From positions 434,001 to 498,000 of the forward strand of contig JAXDDX010000055.1 in assembly GCA_034670405.1 (NCBI GenBank): 64,000 nucleotides of DNA. The letters are read 5' to 3'. Origin of the DNA: Hoplostethus atlanticus (Eukaryota; Chordata; Actinopteri; Trachichthyiformes; Trachichthyidae). The notes beneath the pieces were generated by a model that saw only the letters and a list, made by a program, of their open reading frames with translations, searched no databases and was not told the origin of the DNA. The position numbers were made by a program, and so were the translations under genes. Positions 1-13,455 of this stretch are shown piece by piece (position 1 is the first letter of the stretch; each line of letters opens with the position of its first letter).

Positions 1-2805
1 TGACCTACAGATTTAGCCTCAGCATTATACTGCGCGAGCCGGGCCAGATCAGGCCAATCCAGACCAGGCTAGCTAGCTAGCCCAGAGCCATGATCTCAAG
101 CAGCACTGCAGCATGTTGACTCGAGCACTAGAAAGAAAATATTGAACCCTGGATGCAGTCTGCTTTGTTGCAATCCAGAGCGTGCAGCAGTCTAAAGAAA
201 AGTCCAGTGGGCTAAGACATTACATGGCCATTCTGTGTTATGCCACAAATCCAGGCGGGGCGAGTGTGCGCTGCTGCTTCACTTAAACCAAGATGAAAAT
301 GTGCAGCACAGCGCTGACAGCTAAGAGAGTTTACTGCTTGCAAATCAAAAAGATTATTTTATTACGCTGCACATGAATCTCTCTCTCTCTCACTCTGTCT
401 CTCTCCCTCTCTCTCCCTCCCTCCCATTAGTTACATATCCAGAGAAATGCAGCACAGCAGTATATTCTGCCAATGCAGAACTCCAATTATTTCTCAGTGT
501 TGGGTTGAGATTACACGCACACTCACACACAAAAAAAAAAGCTTCTCCATACATGACTGCTGAAATACGGCAGAGATCGGATGTGTTGTGTTTCAGATGA
601 CTCATGGTTTTTTTTAAGACAGTAGAAACTATGTTGCTGAGGTTATCTGAATGATCCCACATTCAGAGAAGCGTTTCTCCGCTGCTCTGCACGTGTGCTG
701 TGTTATCCGGAACTACATGTACTGCACATCCAAAATGCAACGCAGGTATGATTGCTTTCCTCCTGCAACACTACATAGCGCACTATGATCCTCATATCTG
801 GCAACATGCACCTACCCCTTCATTAGTTACATCCCCCTGTGATTAGCTCATCGTTTACCCAGTCTTAATTAACCATGAAATGATGCATCCTTCCTATTTC
901 TAGGTGACGTCTCATCTCCTGTTATATTTCTGTCTCTTCCTGAATATATATTTGCTCATTATGAGTATGAAATCCAGCGAACAGGAAGGAGTAGTGGGTA
1001 GGTGAGGGATGAGTGTGTGTGTGTACATGTGTGTGCTGAGACGTAGTGAAGGACAGGGCCAAGGGCGGAAGGAGGGGCTGTGCATGCGTGTGTGTGTGTG
1101 CGTGTGTGTGTGTCAGAATGACTCAGAGTGCAGCAGCGTTCCTCTGTTATCACACTGTGGGAGGCAGAGCTCTACCTTTGTCTTCTCCCCATTCAGACAC
1201 ACCGTGGTGATCTGCACGAGATTACAGCTCACTACAAAATACCAATTTTTGTTAAACGTCCAATCTGAAATTGCAGGCATCAAGAAACACATTCGCTGTT
1301 TCCCGGCTTCGTTTGCATTTTAGTTTTTTTGTTTTTTCAATTTGAAGTTCATTGTTGGTGTTTTAATGCGCTTTAAGGCTAAAAAACGGCGTAGACGATG
1401 GAATAAGAACGGCCTTTATTTTGGCGTTGGGGATGTTCAAGAGCAACGCATATCGCCGCATAGATCTTAGGTATATTTTTACATTAATTGAAACATCCCA
1501 TAACTCTTCATAACACCAAATGCACCAGTGAGTAGAAAGGGACCAAAACATGCACGTCCCAGTCCCCAACAACAAGGCGCCGAACAGAATCTAAAACATG
1601 AAAAATGGTGGGATGGGGGATTTTCATTTCTCAGTTTCAGCAGAGCATCGTGAACGTTGCACCATCAATTTCTTTCCCATTCATTGAGGTTGGCCAATGA
1701 CAATGAGGTCTCTGTATGCCTAGAGCACTTCCCTTGTGTTCTTCAGTGTTGAAAGAGCTAGGAGGCAGGGGTATAGAGAGTCAGGTCAGATCAATATATC
1801 GGTTCGCTGATATATGGGGCCGATTTTGGCCGATTTGGCCGATGGTAGAATTAATCACTACACTGACTCATGTCCCATTGTCCCATAAAGTTCACTTGCC
1901 CCTCCTCTTCCTCCAACTCTAAATATCAGCCCCGTCCGTGACCCTGCCTGGTGGGATGGTGCGACCCCTTCGCTTCCCTCTCCTTTCCCCCGGTAGAAAC
2001 AGTAGCATCCATTTCCACCCCCCCGTTTCATGGCAGGTTGCTCTCCTCCCCCTCTGCAATTTCTGAGGGTAATGTGTTTCGCTGCTGCCTGAACAGATGG
2101 AGGCTCGGGAAGTGGTCCGCCATCGGTCGCACTGGCCCCGCTATCACCCCCTTAAAACGCAGAGACGCCATACGACTTAACTTGCATCCCGCCGGGACGC
2201 AAATGGAGTCGTATTCTGTGAGATTATTGTTTGACGACAGCTTTGGTGCTCAGCGAAGTGGTGTTTCTGCACTGCGCTTCCCAGAGATCACCTGTCAATC
2301 AAACAAGCAAAGTCTTTTTCCTTGGATGTCCCGTTGATGAAATGTGTCTGCAGGTGGCGCTCTGTTCTGTGCCTGTTCAGATAACTACCCAGTTCTTCTA
2401 TTTATTCCAAACAAACCAGCAACATAAAACGCATCACTTCCTGTAAGCAAATGTAAAACTGGCTAGAGGTGGAATCACTACTGTGTTATATCAATTGGCG
2501 ATAAATAATAGCAAAATTGACTTTTATTTCTATGAAAATGTTACAGATTATTACTTTAATGCAGAAATGTTGTGTTCAATGACCACTGTTCTGATCACGC
2601 AGGGTTACGCGGCAGCCGTCCTCGTTTTGAGATTTCACTTGAATGACAGCAAGTGTTGCATTCACACTTTTACATGGCGTTCTGTTCATTTGATGAGTTT
2701 GATTCAGTCATGTTTTAAAAGCCCCAAAAGATAGATGGATGATTTGCCATTGTTTTTTTTAATTTATTTTTTTATAAATAAACCTGTCTCTGGGTCTTTT
2801 TGCAG
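1..2805 (+). other. zmat4: 3' part of upstream zmat4 intron
   Basis: No coding exon is visible here. The first C2H2 finger expected for ZMAT4 is not found in any frame, so the preceding exon must lie before the window. The stretch has CT-rich sequence near 381-424, TG-rich tracts near 1013-1024 and 1090-1113, a short TATCGG-rich fragment near 1790-1850 resembling a dispersed fish DNA transposon, and a MITE-like copy from about 2235. The last 30 bases form a pyrimidine-rich acceptor ending in TTTTTGCAG at 2797-2805. Confidence 0.75.
2235..2570 (+). mobile_element. MITE-like dispersed repeat family A, copy 1
   Basis: This copy shares the 22-base word at 2283-2304 (AGAGATCACCTGTCAATCAA plus AC) with copies near 15320 (plus) and 21048 (reverse complement). 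It also shares the words GGTGGCGCTCT and AACTACCCAGTTCTTCT, and a distal segment resembling 4395-4515. It ends 230-260 bases before the zmat4 exon. No open frame for a transposase is visible, so it is non-autonomous. The exact ends are unclear. Confidence 0.7.
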
Positions 2806-2962
2806 GGCAGCGAGGAGGGCGACGTGGACAAGAACAAGTGCTGCACGCTGTGTAACATGTCCTTCACCTCAGCAGTGGTGGCACAGTCGCACTACCAGGG
2901 TAAAATCCACGCTAAGAGACTAAAACTGCTACTGGGGGAGCAGCCCGCCATCACAGCCAAAG
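2806..2962 (+). CDS. zmat4: zmat4 internal coding exon, zinc finger 2
   Basis: This exon encodes 52 residues plus one base of the next codon. It begins [13 protein letters not shown] and contains a C-x2-C-x12-H-x5-H finger (CTLC...SHYQGKIH), then a basic [10 protein letters not shown] stretch. The sequence after DKNK closely matches human ZMAT4 as I know it, with Q replacing D before SHYQG. ZMAT4 is a small nuclear protein of about 229 residues with four matrin/U1-type fingers, a class that generally binds double-stranded RNA; its own role is poorly known. The acceptor is TTTTTGCAG and the donor AAAG/GTATTG at 2963, leaving phase 1. The exon starts in phase 0. Fish often keep two ZMAT4 paralogues, and I cannot say whether this is the a or b copy. 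Confidence 0.96.
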
Positions 2963-4394
2963 GTATTGCACTCCGCTCAGTCCACTGCAGCTATAGTATC
3001 GCCAAAGCGTCCAACTACATGTGGGCTTCATTAGGAAAAAGGAGGAAATGTAATTAAAGCCGCTATGTGTAGAATATTTATCTCAATATGTCGATGGCTC
3101 TAGAAAAATGAGACCCCCGCCGACAAGTCTTGTTTAATGGTTTGTGTTGCGTTCTATGCGTTTATTCTGTGTGGCCCCGGGTACGATTTCCCACGAATTA
3201 TGCAGGATTGACTTGAGAGCACAAAGGAAGAGGAAGAGGACCGCCTCACTTTGAGTGAACAGCGTGAAGCGACTCTAACAGGCAGAAAATAACCCCTGTC
3301 CTTAGACAGGTTTATTCTAGTTCCACGATTCAAACTGCATTATGACAATTTTGCGTTACCTCTTTAGTATATACATTTTATTACATGTATATACTGGTTA
3401 CTGGTTACTGGTAGTTCACTGGGGGGGACAACTATGGGACTCAAAGGGTCGCCAAGGTCATCAATCAAAGCCATCAAATCAGAGAGCTAAGAGGCGTTGT
3501 CAGGTGGAGTGAAAGCCTCTTAGCTGATCTCAAATCTGTAGAGCACTGCGTCAAGTGGCTCCCTGCTTTTAGACAACGTAGGTAAAACTGTATTTAAAAA
3601 GAAAAGCTTTTATCTTTAATCAATAGTAGCAGCGTAAGTAGTGGTATGAGTGGTGATGTGCATTAATATTTTACTTACCTGTCACGCAGTAGCAGGTGTG
3701 TATTTATATAGTATAATCTTCTATCATTAATGTTTTAAAGTTATGTGGTCCGAGACGTGAATTTACTTGGTATTTTACAACGGCTTTGAACGTAACTCAG
3801 CCAGTCAGACCTCAGGACTGTGTACTTCACTTCTTCACTTCATCTCTCTCTCTTATGTTGTTCCGTGTGTGTGATGTATTGGTGTCCAGTATATATATAT
3901 ATTAGTGTGCACCAGATGTGTCTTGAGTCGGTGCGCTGAAACACCACACACACACACACATCGGGGTCAGAATATAGTCCAGTAGCTTAACAACATGTAC
4001 AGTATAACATGTACATTGCATGGGAAAGATCATGAGATCATTACGAGTACGGTGCCCCACCACTGGCTTTGTTTACACTATTTATTGAACTGAAAGAAAT
4101 GTTTCATCTAGAAATGCTTTTGAAATAAGGACAGGCATTATGGGTAAAACCTGACTTTATATGTATTCTTCTTTTCATCCTGAAAGCCAGCTATAGCACA
4201 GCACCCCTGGGTCAGGTAGGGGTCAAGTAACTTGCTCGAGGATACTTACCCATTTTGTTGTTGTTTGTAGACATATTATACTCAAGTATTTTAAGTTATC
4301 GTAGAGGTTGTAAAAGGTGCTAGAAGCCTATTTTCCGATATTCCGAGTCAAAATCTTCAATAATGTATGTGAATGTGCCTGAGACTTCAAAGTG

Positions 4395-4515
4395 GAGTTT
4401 AGAACAGCAAACGTAAGAGCTTTCATGAACTGGTTGGATCATTATTTTGTTAGAAAACTGCAAAACGGCCATTTATTTCTATGAACATGTTGCCGATTAT
4501 CACTTTAAGAAGCGT
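4395..4515 (+). mobile_element. Dispersed repeat family A, partial copy
   Basis: The sequence TTTAGAACAGCAAACGTAAG, then GCTTTCATGAACTGG, matches the distal part of the copy at 15270-15640. The following TTTATTTCTATGAA and GATTATCACTTTAA match the copy at 2235-2570. Only the distal half is present. Confidence 0.55.
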
Positions 4516-6754
4516 TTATAAGACCCCTCCCAACGGCGGCGTAACTAGCTGCTTCTCCTCCAGTCTGGGGGGGTTTATTTTATTTGGATTTAATCACCAA
4601 CTGCTTCACACCTCGGGGTGATGGAAGTCTGGCTGCTGTTGTAATCCGCCGGCAGCTGCTCACCTTGAATGTACTTACAAATTGGCCGTTGTGAGAGTAC
4701 CAAAAGGACGATCGCTGGGGGGGGGGGCGGGGGATGGTGAATGGCAAACATAGCAAAAGTTCTACTCTCCGATCGCTCTCAGGTCCGAGTCCACAGTGAG
4801 CATCGTGGATGAGAATAGATGAACCTTGAGCTTTGTTTGTTTACCGCGGCGCTCCACTTGTCCAGGCAATTTCTCAATCTCAAAAGTTGTACAGTAGAAC
4901 ATGAATTCATATTTGTAAAGGTTCGGTTGTTATTCATTCATTTATGATACTTATATTCTTGCAGCAACATCCCTCTGTGCAGCTTTGGCCCATGGTTGAT
5001 TTTTTAGTTGTAATAATTCCACATTTACATTACATTACATTACACTCTGTTTGACGCTACAAATAAATGACATCATTCAGAGGACAAATTTCAACTCGCT
5101 AACCGTCAGCAACGGCAACAAAAAAGAAGGTTTCGAATACAATTTAGGGATGTGTGAGACCACATGCGTAATAAAATAATGTTGGCTACATTTTACATTT
5201 ACATGTAATGGGAGTTTCATCATCCAATTACACCAGGATGCATTCAATGACACGTCTGGATGCATAAAACTTGAATTACTACTGGATCTTGATGGATATG
5301 GAAGTGGTCCTGATCAGAATTCTACATCGTCTAAATGCAGTCCAACCACAATGTGCATAGTAGCAATGTAAAGATAGTACATATATAAAAGCCAAAGGAT
5401 GCATAACAGCGATTTCCAAGTGTGGGCAGACAGTGATGTGTTTTCATAACTCTGATATAAAAATATCACGTTGATATGGCATGTGCAAGTGTAGCCTTCG
5501 TGTTTGGGTCAAGTGTAACTGTAGTGTAAAATGTTAATGTGGTGTGTTGAAGATATAAAATGATCAGCGGAGCAGAAAAACAGGCTTGCTGGAGTAACGG
5601 ACCCGGGGTCTTTTTTGTGGTTTGGAGCTCTGCCTGCCTCTAACCACAAGGCTTCCCTGAGGATCTTAAGTGTTTCGGCACTAGTTCAACCCCCCCCCCC
5701 GCCCCCCCCAAAAAAAAAACAGCACACATCACATATTGGTACAAATTGCTTACCCTCTCCTGACCTGGTCTGGGAGCAAATCAGTAAACAAATGATACGC
5801 ATTTGCATTCATTGTTTTGGTCACTGATGCGTTTACCCAGAGCGAGCGCGGCAGTAGAAAGAGCTTGATTTGCTCGATCAACACAACACTGTAAACAACC
5901 GATACTAAAGGAGTGCAAGGGCCACTTGAAACTCACACTCCCTCAGTTTTTGGTCCAAAAACAGAGTTTGGGCTGGGAGGAGAGTTTTGAAATCCAGGAA
6001 GTAATCGTTGAGTCGCTGGCATTGATCAACAACCTTATCAACTCCCCGCAGATATATTGTGGTCATTGCGTGCTATGGGGCAGTAAAAATCTTACTTATT
6101 GCCCCTTTGAAGACAAAATAACGCGCAGGCGTGTGTATTCATATGGCTTGATTAGGACTGGAAGGATTTAGATGGAGGCAGAATGGAGGCTGTGGCTCAG
6201 ACACTCACACAACCACACACATACTATTGTGATGTTAGTGAAATCCCCCAGTCAGCATGTACTGTAGTAACAAAAACATCAAACCTTTTTCCATGGGAAA
6301 AAATAAAAGTTGCTTAGTATTTAAAAATCACAGACAATCACATCCTCAAGATCGCTAATGGCTTCCACAACAGTCAGAAGTGAGTTTTACTGAAATACCA
6401 GCAATTGATTTATTAAAGTCGGTGTTGCTCGCTGTCAAATATTAGATATCTCATTTGTCTGGAATGATAAATAAACCAGGTCTGTGTCTCCAAATAATCT
6501 CCAAATTGTTGTAATTTGCTTGTGGCACCAGATGGGTGGGGTTTGCCAGATGGGACAAGAAAATGAGTACATTTGAAAGTAAAATCTAGTTTAGTTTTTC
6601 TTTTTTTTACAACTGAATTGTCCCTATGCAGTCAAATCTGGCTGTCCGGTACTCCAAGCAGTTAAAAAACAAATACTAAGAATTAAAAGCATTTTATCCA
6701 GGTACAAATGTGTCTAAAACTTGTGTGCCATCCCATCATTGTATTCACGAGCGT

Positions 6755-6930
6755 CAGTTGGGTATATGGGCACTTTCCATCCTTAACCAAAGGCGAGTCC
6801 AAATTTGATCTTGTTTTTATCATTATAACGGAGATCAACAATAAGGCAGAAATCTATTTGGAAGCTATATTTAAAAAATAAAAGTTTTGGTGGCAAATGA
6901 CACGAGACGCATCGGGCACTTTGCCATTCA
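6755..6930 (+). repeat. Diverged dispersed repeat family B, copy 1
   Basis: The segment contains TATCATTATAACGG, GGAAGCTATATTTAAAAAATAAA and AAAGTTTTGGTGGCAAATGAC. Similar words occur in the same order at 24290-24570. No coding capacity is evident. The match was found by eye, so the ends are approximate. Confidence 0.5.
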
Positions 6931-7186
6931 CATGACCCTGATTGTGTTTGTACTTTGGTTGTTTTGTGGAGATGTAGCGCTCAGACAAAGCCCTTTGCTA
7001 TTTGCTCTCTTTTCCACGTCATTGACAGATACAGTCATTAAGCATGCCATCTGTGGCCAATGGTCCAGAACAGAGGCGGCTCTGGTCCCAGCCAAAGGAG
7101 GCGATGACATAGCTATCAATCGCATTGACACCCAGCAAACTACAGGGACCCTGCAGAACCTCCTCCCCACCTGACACAAACAGATT

Positions 7187-7223
<37 letters not shown>

Positions 7224-7284
7224 AATGTGTCAGAGTTGAAAAAGTTAGTAAAACTCACTCTTCTGGTAGAAATACTACTACAAT

Positions 7285-7360
7285 GTCATCAATCAAACTG
7301 CATCATATCCATCATATCAGAGGCGGGTGACACTGACTGGACTATATCTGATTTATAATG
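7285..7360 (+). repeat. Fragment of TATCGG-type dispersed repeat
   Basis: The segment AATCAAACTGCATCATATCC, then ATATCAGAGG and GACACTGACTGG, recurs near 39645 and in part near 63875. Related TATCGG-rich fragments lie near 1790, 33820, 62460 and 63910. Repeats with paired TATCGGCC words are common in fish and are usually non-autonomous DNA transposons; hAT is possible but unproven here. Confidence 0.5.
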
Positions 7361-8065
7361 AATTTTTAAATCAATATAACCCTAATGGACACACACGCCC
7401 ACAGACTCATGCTTTTTTTCTGTCACACACCATCTCATATGTACGCATCCTACCAAAATAAGATCCATAGATAAAAAAAAACATTTGGTTGAATTTGTTG
7501 TTCCTGTCCCATTAAACACCACGTTCTTCCCGAATTGTCGTTGAAATGAAAGAAGCAGGAGTGGTAGCTTCGGTAGCGGACGTGTTTTATGTTGGGAGGT
7601 GATAATTTAAAGCGCCTCTATTGTACAGCCCCCCCCGGATCTGCCACGAATAGAAAATGTCACGAGGATAAATGCAGGGCAGCGGGAGGGCCCAGACTAT
7701 TGATTTCTACATAAGCAACGTCAGTGGAGGGGCCAGGGCGCCTCCGTTGATCCGCCCGTCTCTCGGGACCCTCTGTTGTTCCAGCCTGCTGTCAGCCGAT
7801 ACCACAGAAAACACACACTTCTTTACCTGTTCACGCCAAACACACAGCTTTATATACACACACATGGTGCCATTGGCTTCCATTCAACACACACTCTGAT
7901 GAGCTGCTGTCGTGACTTTGGCGTTTGAACAGAAGGTTTACATTGAAGGTTTACATTGTCCTCCATAGGTTTCATGACCCTTGGGCCCACAAAACCCACT
8001 CAAAACCCACAATAAAACATTCCAAACGTGCATGACGCTCGTCCATGTGAAATAAGCGCCGTGTA

Positions 8066-8361
8066 CCCTTACAAAAAAGTCACATGTGGAAATGACGTGG
8101 AAAACAACATGTGAGTGTTCCCACATGTGGTTTTTGGACATGTGTTTTAGTTTTTCACATGTGAATAAAGCCAATCACATGTGAAACTGTTGAATTCACA
8201 TGTGATTTTGTGACACTTTTTTTGTGACTTCATTTTCACGTGTAAACATTTTTTGACTTTGACACATTATATTTTCACATGTGGAAATTTCAGATGTTCA
8301 CATGTGAAAGTGCAGGTTTCACATGTGAAATGGAAGATTTCACGTGACTTTTCTGTAAGGG
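8066..8361. mobile_element. 296-bp palindromic MITE rich in CACATGTG
   Basis: The element is bounded by inverted ends, CCCTTACAAAAAAGTCAC on the left and the complement of GTGACTTTTCTGTAAGGG on the right (one mismatch). TA dinucleotides at 8064-8065 and 8362-8363 look like a target duplication, as for Tc1/mariner-type insertions. Inside are eight CACATGTG palindromes plus two CACGTG, mostly flanked by TTT/AAA. There is no open frame. The family name is unknown to me. Confidence 0.8.
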
Positions 8362-11300
8362 TAAGCTGTTAAAGTGGACTTTTTGAAGATGCAAAAAATT
8401 TCACCTGAAATACATGTTTCATGTTTTTTTCCCACAGGCTGCATCTCCAGCCATTACACATAGCCTCTATAAACTAATACATCATCTCCTTTGCCCTTTA
8501 AGTCAGCCGCTTCTTGGACACAGTTGAGTTAATATGTGCATTTCCAGTGACCCATATAGCTTGTGCTCATTCACGTGCGCTTTTAGTTGAATGTTAAACA
8601 GTAGTGAGGTGAGCATTCCTTCCCGTAGTTAATTCAATTTGGGGTTTTTTTTGCATCTCAGGCAGGCTGAATCAATGTTACTTTACAATCAGTATTTTTA
8701 ATCACAGCCACGTGAAGTATTTTCCCCATTCCTCCACACGGCTAATCGGGTGTCTCCAAGCTCTATTGCCGGCTCATGTTGGCGCTTCCTGGCTTGTTTC
8801 CAACTGTCTGGGCCGAAAGCACAATAGCTGCCACAAATGTCATTTCCTGTAACATCTGCAGCTTAACGCGGGGATGTATTGTCCCTGCATTGATTCCCGA
8901 TTTAGTGTGAAGTCATTTGGAGGATGTGCATGCTTCAATTCAGAAATTATAAGCAACCACAGTTATTGAGTGCGATCGAGGTCCTAGTACCCTCACACTA
9001 TTCCTGTGACCGCAGAATGATTAGAAGAGATTTGATATTTTTGTACATCACACAGCGGACAACCTTCTGGTGTATTTTCCTGTTGTTGCAGTTTGTTGCC
9101 TCTACATCTCTGTCAAATCAGCTGAAGCCTACCTGCTTTGCAATGGTGACTTCAGTATCAGGATTTTTCAGTATCTTGAACCAAATTAGGTTAGCTTTCA
9201 GGACTATCACACGAATGTCTTTCACTATTAACTTTTCTAGCCCGACTTAACCGTGCCTAGAGAAACACATCATCTGCAGCGCAGGTTCAGCATTGTGGGA
9301 CTCCCCCCCCCCCCCCCCCCCACCCCCCCACCCCCTCGCAGATGACAATAAATCTCAGGGATAGAGATGTTTTGTTTGTTTTCCGCGGCCTGCGCAGCTT
9401 GCAGTGATCCTTCCTCAGAGACAAAGTGAAAATATGAGAAAATATTGTGTTTCCTGAGTCGTACAGACAAGGGTTGTTAGGGTGGGGAGGGAGGGAGGAG
9501 AGAAAGCCCAAAAGGGAAAGGCACTGTAGGTAGAGATAACTGCATGGATTCAGAGCACTTTGATCCTTTCTCACAGATGCTGAATGTCCCCAGATTTATA
9601 ACTCTGTTCGGGCTAAATAGGGCTACACTGTACCGCGTCTCTCTTTGCATAGAAACACCAAGCGAGGTGAAGGCTTTTTAACACAATGAGACACTGTAAA
9701 CAAGTGCAGGCGAAGACCAATGCTGATTAAATGTCCTCGTTCAGCAGGGGGAATGAAATGCAGCTTCAATTTAGCATATGAAGCCAGTATAGTTATTGAT
9801 ATAGCCTCTGTTGGGATGAAAGGAAGGTGGGCCCTGTTCAGCCTCAGTTTCTGTACTGTAATTTTTAGTCAACCTTTATTTAACCAGGCAGGTCATTGAA
9901 GATCAAATTCTTGTTTACGGTAATGGCCTGGCGAAAGACGAAAGGCCTCCTGAAGGAGAAAACGGAGACACTAAAATAGAAATACTGTAAATGAAGTCAA
10001 TAAGAAGGAGCTGGAGAGTTGACAAAACCAACACAATATAAAGACTAAGCAGCAGAATCTATTCAGCCGGCTTTCCATGTGTTTACTGCAGTGCCGCTGT
10101 CGTGTCAAAGCCTCACGACTTCAGTTTTGGACGGTTTCTTTTTCGTCTTTCGGTTGCTTTTCCACCCGACAACTGTGGTGTGCATCTCCCCCGGAGACGC
10201 GAATGATGCGGACACGACTAATTATTGCCGCGGAAAAATGTCCTTTCTGAAGGACGGGACAGCACATGCATCAGAATCGCTTTAATTTCATTCGTTCAAG
10301 TACGATAAAGAATTTGTCTGGACGACCCTGACGCAGAGGCATATCGGCAGCTTACAGGGTTGTCTGGGTTTAAATAGAGAGAGTCCCATAATGGTTTGAC
10401 TGCTGTTTCAAGAGGCTTTCGCATTGGCCATCGGTAGCTTCAATCCGAAAGCATCAGTCGAACCCTACTGTATACATTCCACATTCAAAGTTCTATAGCA
10501 GTATGAATGTATGAGTACCGAATTGAAGTTCAATATGTGCAAATATGCTGTGTATTGGATTTCAGGCGCTCTAGGCTAGTATTAATAATTGTAACCAAGA
10601 AGCAGGACCATTCACACCCACGTCTCGTCAGACGGCGGTAAGCGTATCAACCCTGTGCCCGCCGACTAACCGGCAAGGCTGCCATTAGGAAATGTGCGCT
10701 GTCTCCTTGACTTGATGATGATGAATCAAAGAACCATCAGGCTCGGGTTATTCATACCCTTGTGTACTGATGATCTTCCCAAAAAGAATGTTCTTTTTTC
10801 CGACGTAAATGTCAAAGAGATTCTAACGCTTCAGAAATAGCCACTGTCCTTGTCTGTCCGAGGCTCGTGAATTCATCCTGGGGTCTATGTGGCGCGCTAA
10901 AGCCCATTTTTCTTTTTATTGTCCCCTAATCCTACACTACACAGAAGCTATTGCCTTTTCAGTGATTTTAAAGTGTCCTTTACGCAGCAGGTGCAACAGT
11001 ACAATGTCGCGAGTGAAACCGAGTCGACACCATCTGCCCTCTCGGCGATGCCGGCGGGCCCCGCCTCGTGAACTGAGCTGAACTCTCAATCAGAGCACAG
11101 AGGGGTGTTAAACAGTATGGCGCTAATGATGCACTAAATGGGAGGAAAGGGCTCCATTCTTTTATGTGCCTGCTGGGTTATCTATGAGACGGGAATCTGG
11201 AGCTCAGGGGCGCTGCAGTCATCCCGCAATAATAGAGGCTGTTTCGAACGAGGAGTCGGCCACTTCTTATTGAGCGTAAAGACTTAGGTAAAACTAGTGG

Positions 11301-12799
11301 GCTGCTCCAAGCATGGAAAAGCAGTAAAAGCAATAGGGATATTAAACCAAAGACTGTGATTGCACATAGCTGGAGAGAGGCTGCATTGATGAAGACGAAC
11401 AGGTCTCTTGGCTGGGTCCCGTGATATTGCCCTGGTCAGTCCCAGGGCATTGCAGAACATTATTCTTCAAGAGTCTTCCCTCTCCTCTCCTCACTCGGCT
11501 CAAATCCACAACCTTTTCTTCCAATCTCCTTTTGATAGATGGCTAACCCAAGTCTAAGAGCAGCCCAGTGCCTAGAGTAATAGAGCTGTCCATTTCATAG
11601 TTCACGTAGTTAACACATCCATGTGAGGTGCTTGTCATGACTTACTGAACCCATTACAAGAATAGGAGACCACATGATAATGAATGTAATTAATCAAGGA
11701 AGCAAACCATGAACACAAAGCCTGAAGAGGACGGGATGTGTACACCAGTACATCAGTGTTGCATGCACCTAATGCTGGAAACCTGTGTCAATATAGCGGC
11801 AAAAATGAAGGTTGAGGTGATGTCTGTATCTGCACGGTTTTGTGAAAGTGGGACCTTCCCGATATCAGTTCAATGTGGTTTCCAAAGCCGTTTAACTATG
11901 AGTTCTTACTGTGCCGTAGTATCATGTCGTGAACATTTTGAGCTCGCCATCTTCTGCAAGGCGCCGTCCATCAACTGCTTGCAGGGATCGATGCCAGCAG
12001 CCACTGGTCCTACTATCCCCACCTGAATCAAAGAGACTGCTGGTTAGTTAAAGGCCAAAAGGCCGTCACACAGTAGAGACGTATGATACTTTCTTAAAGC
12101 TATTTAGTTGACTGATTTTGTTGACTCGTTCAGTTCTTGAGCCTTTTTAATTGTAAATCAGACTGGCTGCAGTGCCTCATGATGATGAAATGACAGTGTT
12201 ACCCATTGGCCATTTGTCTCTGTTTTTCACGCTTGGTCGTTGAACTTAAGATTGACCCAAAATGACTAATGACAATAATAGGCTTTAGAAGAGCAAGCTT
12301 GGGTGAGCTCTGCGTTTTGGCTGGGCGCTGTAAATGTCACCGTTGCAAATATCATTGCCATGACAGTGGCCTTTTTGAGTAATTGTTGGCCGTGGTCGGC
12401 AGAACGAACTCAGTTAATTTCAGAGGAATATCAGCAGGGACTCGCTGAGGAGGTGGATTCTTTGTTCAAAGTTGATGGCATATTGTTGATGGCAGTACTA
12501 CTACTACTCATAACCATAACACTAATAATACATGACTAAGCAAAATAATGATAGAGAAGCTCTGAAGATATTTCTTTCTTTTGAACCTAATAATTCACTT
12601 TTCTTTTGCTCTCTGCATCTCCATTGTCATTCGCTGTCAATGATATATATTTTTCCCACACTCTTGAGTTTCCTACAGCTTCTGAATTCTCCATTTCCCA
12701 TTGTGGCATCTTTTTCCCAGCTCTAGCAGGTAATAATGTGTTGCTGTCTAAACCAAGGGCTTTGTAATCAGTGCCAAAACAGCTATGATGGTGTTTTAA

Positions 12800-13102
12800 A
12801 GGTCCCATATTATAAGAATTCATGTTTTTCCTCTACTTATATACAAATATGATCAAAGGTGTTTAATGAAGACCTTTGATTTTGTTTCAGTGGTTACATT
12901 TAAATGTATTGGATTGGATAGGCTGTCTCCAGTGAACACATCACAACTGGACTTGGTCCTGATTGGCTCACCTGACAACAGAAGTCCTGAATTCATCCAA
13001 TCAGGCCAGTTTGCAGCATTTGAAATGGAAAGCCTGAACTCAGCAGATAGACATTATTCTTCCCCTTAACCATAGTACATTGTAATGAATAATATGAGAC
13101 CT
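12800..13102. mobile_element. TTAA-flanked MITE, 303 bp
   Basis: Both flanks are TTAA (12796-12799 and 13103-13106). The ends are inverted repeats: AGGTCCCATATTAT on the left and ATAATATGAGACCT on the right, with one mismatch. TTAA targets are typical of piggyBac and Kolobok superfamilies. The AGGTCCCATATTAT terminus is a familiar fish repeat end. The 67-codon open frame inside is not a transposase. Confidence 0.78.
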
Positions 13103-13277
13103 TTAATAGTGTTTTGGCCCCCTCCAGATTTAGGTACCTACTGTAGCTTTACTGTCTGAGAAGGCCATTAGGAGTGGGGCAGCAGTACCATATGTAACAC
13201 TGCAGTAAAGACGAGCGGATGGGCAATTTGACAATTTCCCCAGGGATCAATTAAGCATCACATTATTAGATAAGACA

Positions 13278-13455
13278 GTAGGGTGGCCTAGTGCTTAGAT
13301 CATCCCATAACTCGAACGTCACAGGTTCAATCCCAATAGCCAATAGCGTGTGTCCATCGACAGCCACAAGTCCCGCCAAGACCCTGGTGGCTCACTCGTT
13401 GTCGCTATAGATAAGAGCATCGGCTAAGTGCTTCATGTAAAATGTAACGTAAATG
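13278..13455 (+). mobile_element. tRNA-derived SINE
   Basis: The head has an A-box-like GTGGCCTAGTGCTTAGATC and a B-box-like AGGTTCAATCCCA, as in tRNA-derived SINEs. The tail reads ATAGATAAGAGCATCGGCTA, then AGTGCTTCATGTAAAATGTAACGTAAATG, the usual fish SINE ending with ATGTAA-like repeats. Orientation is plus. Confidence 0.75.

Noticed and set aside
1..2805. zmat4 first-finger exon within the window
   Set aside because: No frame shows the expected YCKVC...H...H finger. The upstream exon must be before base 1.
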